The notes beneath the pieces are model-generated. The model saw only the letters and a list, made by a program, of their open reading frames with translations, was not told the DNA's origin and ran no database searches. Positions 61,817 through 64,000 of a stretch of DNA of 64,000 nt are shown in pieces. Made by a program: the position numbers and the translations under genes. Every line of letters starts with the position of its first letter. Position 1 is the first letter of the stretch. Source of the DNA: Gemmatimonadota bacterium (GTDB taxonomy: Bacteria > JAAXHH01); NCBI GenBank assembly GCA_009837395.1, contig VXTP01000043.1:372001-436000 (forward strand), in the 5' to 3' direction.

Positions 61817-62782
61817 CTACGCAAGTTGAACGACCTCGCCCGATTCCATGGATTCATTCGCCGCGAGGGTGACGGCGAGGCTGTTGACGACGTCGCCGTA
61901 GGCCGATCGGATGAGGGATGGATTCTCCTCTTCGATGGCCTGAAGGAAGAGTTCGTTTTCGAGCTGGTAGGGGTTGTTCCGACCGGGATACCGTACCGTT
62001 TCTTCCTCGCGCACGACCTCCAGGTTGCCTCCGGCGATCTTCACCGTGAGGCCCCGGGCAATGACCTCCAGGGCGGTCCCGTATCCCTGTTCGGCGACGC
62101 AGGAGGAGAGTATGGTGGCCACGGCGCCGCTTTCGAACACGAGCGAAACCGTGCTGGCATCCTCCACGTCGTAGTTCGGCAGATCCAGCATCCGTCCCTT
62201 CGTCCCCGCCGCGTAGACGCTCACCACGTCCCCCATGAGGTACCGCGCGCAGTCGTATACGTGCGTGGTCTGCTCCACGATCTGTCCACCCGACTTGGAC
62301 TTAACGCGCCACCAGGGGGATCCGGGCGTGTTCCCGATCCAGTATCCGATCGCGAGGGCCGGCCGCACGCCGGACAACAGGTCCCGTGCCTTTTCCGTCG
62401 TGTCCAGGTACCGCCAGTTGTACCCCACGCACGAGAGGACGCCGCATTCTTCGACTTTTGCCGCGATGTCACGGGCGGTATCGACGTCCAGCGCCTGGGG
62501 TTTCTCAACGAACAGGTGGAGGCCCTGTTCCAGCACGGCCATTTCGGGATCGCCGTGGGCGAAGGGCGGGAGGCACACGTACACGGCATCCAGTTCTTCC
62601 CGGTCCAGCATCTCGCGGTAGTCTCCGTACGCGCGGCCTCCGCACCGGTCGGCCGCCGCCTGCGCGCGCTCGACCTGGATGTCCGCGTACGCCACGAGTT
62701 CGGCCCGCTCGATTTCCGGCAGGAGTCCCAGGTGCATGCCCGCAATGCCGCCGGTTCCGATAAACCCTATACGAACGCCCAT
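61817..62782 (-). CDS. Gfo/Idh/MocA-family oxidoreductase (second copy)
   Basis: The 321-residue protein has 'IGFIGTGGIAGMHLGLL', 'LFVEKPQALDVDTARDIAAKVEE', 'GYNWRYLDTTEKARDLL' and 'SKSGGQIVEQTTHVYDCARYLMGDV' with the active-site His. It is probably an NAD-dependent sugar or polyol dehydrogenase. It is convergent with the epimerase 63 bp away; this type of pairing recurs in inositol-like catabolism, but the substrate is unknown. Confidence 0.88.
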   Translation of the reverse strand: MGVRIGFIGTGGIAGMHLGLLPEIERAELVAYADIQVERAQAAADRCGGRAYGDYREMLDREELDAVYVCLPPFAHGDPEMAVLEQGLHLFVEKPQALDVDTARDIAAKVEECGVLSCVGYNWRYLDTTEKARDLLSGVRPALAIGYWIGNTPGSPWWRVKSKSGGQIVEQTTHVYDCARYLMGDVVSVYAAGTKGRMLDLPNYDVEDASTVSLVFESGAVATILSSCVAEQGYGTALEVIARGLTVKIAGGNLEVVREEETVRYPGRNNPYQLENELFLQAIEEENPSLIRSAYGDVVNSLAVTLAANESMESGEVVQLA

Positions 62783-62873
62783 GCGAAGTCCTCCGCTGTT
62801 CCCTGTCCGTGAATCCCACGATGACCGGTCCAGCCTGCCGCCGGTCCACCCTTGAAATCTCTGGTTCCTTCTT

Positions 62874-64000
62874 TCAAGATTCCTTCTTTACGACGATCAT
62901 CGTCGTGTCGTCGTCCTGGCCGCCGCCGCCGACGAAGGCGCGCCACACTGCGATCACGTGGTCCCGGATCTCCTCGACCGGGCAGTCATGACAGTCCTTG
63001 ATTGCCTGTTCCAGCCGTTCGATGCCGAATATCTCGTCTTCCAGGTTGGACTTCTCGATGAGGCCGTCCGAATACAGGACCACGACGTCTCCATCGTCCA
63101 GGTACACGCGACCGTCCTCGAAACTCGCGTCCTCGAACGAACCCACGATCAGGCCCCCTGCGTGGAGATTGACCGTTTCACCGGATTTCCGGCACAGCAG
63201 GGGCGGAGGATGGCCGGCGTTGCAGTATACGAAGGTGTTTTCCTGCAGGTTCACAATTCCATAGAACAGCGTGGCGAACCGGTCCGCGGACGTGACCTCG
63301 TACAGGACCTCGTTGACGTGACCGATGACGTAACTCGGAAGGTAGACGTAGTAATTGGCGAATTCGTGGAACGACGTATAGAGCGAAGCCATGGTCAGCG
63401 CGGCGGGAATGCCCTTGCCGACCACGTCGCCCACGGCCACGCCCAGCTGCTTGTCCGAAAAAGGTATGAAATCGTAGAAGTCGCCCCCGACCTCCCGGCT
63501 GGGTTCGCTGAATGCAGCCAGGGAGAGGCCGCGCACTTCCGGCACGGCGCGCGGCAGCAAAGCACGCTGAATCTCGCCGGCAACCTCCAGTTCCCGATCC
63601 AGCAGCCTGCTCCGCCGCGCGTCATCGAACAGGCGCGCGTTCTGAATGGCGATACTCGCCTGGGACGCAAAGGCCTCCAGCAGGGACTGGGCCTCGTCGT
63701 CGTAGGCGTTCGCCCGGTCGTTCTCGATGTTGAAGACCCCGATGACCTGGTTCCCGGAAAGCATGGGAACGGCCATTTCCGATTTCGTGCCCGGCCGATG
63801 CTGCACGTACCGGTCGTCCAGCGACACGTCCGGCACGATGATCGCCCTTCCGGTCTCGGCCGCGGATCCGCTGATGCCTTCGCCCATCTTCAGGTTGATC
63901 GCGTCCAGGTCCGGCGAATATCCACGGATGGTCTGTTCTACCACCGCGTTCTCGTCTTCGTCGAGCAGGAAGATGACCGCCGCGTCGTAGGGCACCACCG
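62874..64000 (-). CDS. GAF-PP2C (SpoIIE/RsbU-type) phosphatase, 5' truncated by window edge
   Basis: The visible 374 residues begin inside a GAF domain ('AVIFLLDEDENAVVEQTIRGYSPDL', 'VPMLSGNQVIGVFNIENDRANAYDDEAQSLLEAFASQASIAIQNARLFDDA'). A linker coiled coil 'RELEVAGEIQRALLPRAVPEVRG' and a SpoIIE-type phosphatase domain follow, with metal-binding Asp in 'EVGGDFYDFI', 'VGDVVGKGIPAAL', 'DGLIEKSNLEDEIFG' and 'GGQDDDTTMIVVK'. Such proteins dephosphorylate anti-sigma antagonists in partner-switching control. The GTG at 63998 is an artefact of the window edge; the true start lies beyond it. No RsbV/W-type partner is visible. Confidence 0.9.
   Translation of the reverse strand, partial: VVPYDAAVIFLLDEDENAVVEQTIRGYSPDLDAINLKMGEGISGSAAETGRAIIVPDVSLDDRYVQHRPGTKSEMAVPMLSGNQVIGVFNIENDRANAYDDEAQSLLEAFASQASIAIQNARLFDDARRSRLLDRELEVAGEIQRALLPRAVPEVRGLSLAAFSEPSREVGGDFYDFIPFSDKQLGVAVGDVVGKGIPAALTMASLYTSFHEFANYYVYLPSYVIGHVNEVLYEVTSADRFATLFYGIVNLQENTFVYCNAGHPPPLLCRKSGETVNLHAGGLIVGSFEDASFEDGRVYLDDGDVVVLYSDGLIEKSNLEDEIFGIERLEQAIKDCHDCPVEEIRDHVIAVWRAFVGGGGQDDDTTMIVVKKES

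Overview
The window is GC-rich, gene-dense bacterial chromosome with no phage, integrase, transposase or CRISPR. It holds about 53 protein genes, two tRNAs and many short tandem repeats at gene edges. The gene mix (DUF6785 membrane protein, stand-alone PEP-hydrolase-type TIM barrel, phytanoyl-CoA dioxygenase, several Gfo/Idh/MocA oxidoreductases and sugar-phosphate epimerases, many transporters, a short Bacteroidetes-like housekeeping sigma factor) suits an uncultured free-living or sponge/sediment-associated heterotroph of a candidate phylum such as Latescibacterota or Poribacteria. That placement is inference only; no rRNA or other marker settles it.

Layout. 1-2.7 kb: truncated DUF6785 gene, a sugar-phosphate isomerase/epimerase, and a BtuF-like periplasmic binding protein. 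2.7-8.1 kb: an ABC exporter with an extra N-terminal domain coupled to a DUF1854 protein, then on the minus strand a PGPGW membrane protein with an in-frame stop, a TPR protein, an SDR and a zinc alcohol dehydrogenase. 8.2-9.8 kb: tRNA-Arg(CCU), an amidohydrolase and tRNA-Thr(CGU). 9.75-22.3 kb, minus strand: the centrepiece, one co-directional run yceD-rpmF-fabD-fabG-acpP-fabF-rnc-lipM-like-PKS. It couples the primary type II fatty acid synthesis cluster (lacking the usual plsX and fabH) to a 2172-residue fully reducing KS-AT-DH-ER-KR-ACP synthase whose 3' end runs antisense into tRNA-Thr. 22.3-26.9 kb: sucD, sucC, xylulokinase (overlapping sucC by 4 nt) and a sigma-70 factor. 27-30.5 kb: a peptide-type binding lipoprotein, a 9 x 18 bp minisatellite and an APC permease. 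30.6-38.5 kb: moaA, a rhodanese-MoeB fusion, a beta-hydroxyacid dehydrogenase, a membrane-anchored cytochrome c, ilvD, arginase, a cupin and a PEP-hydrolase-type protein. 38.8-45 kb: a large predicted alpha/alpha-barrel carbohydrate-active protein, a PhyH dioxygenase, an outer-membrane barrel, a higBA toxin-antitoxin pair and a DUF4432 epimerase-like protein. 45-48.2 kb: glnS, an orphan HigA and a methyltransferase. 48.3-54.4 kb, minus strand: a transport block with an ABC sugar importer (no ATPase), an SSS symporter with a small membrane partner, and an AGCS amino acid symporter. 54.6-61.8 kb, plus strand: an oxidoreductase, methylmalonate-semialdehyde dehydrogenase, DUF362, an indoleamine 2,3-dioxygenase-like protein, long-form IspH and an epimerase. 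61.8-64 kb: another Gfo/Idh/MocA oxidoreductase and a GAF/PP2C phosphatase truncated by the window end.

Together the genes describe a respiring heterotroph that imports sugars, peptides and amino acids through many transporters. The two clearest themes are the hard-wiring of a mono-modular reducing PKS to FAS II, lipoate metabolism and ribosome maturation genes, and repeated 12-23 bp tandem duplications at gene ends, one of which has expanded inside a coding sequence.
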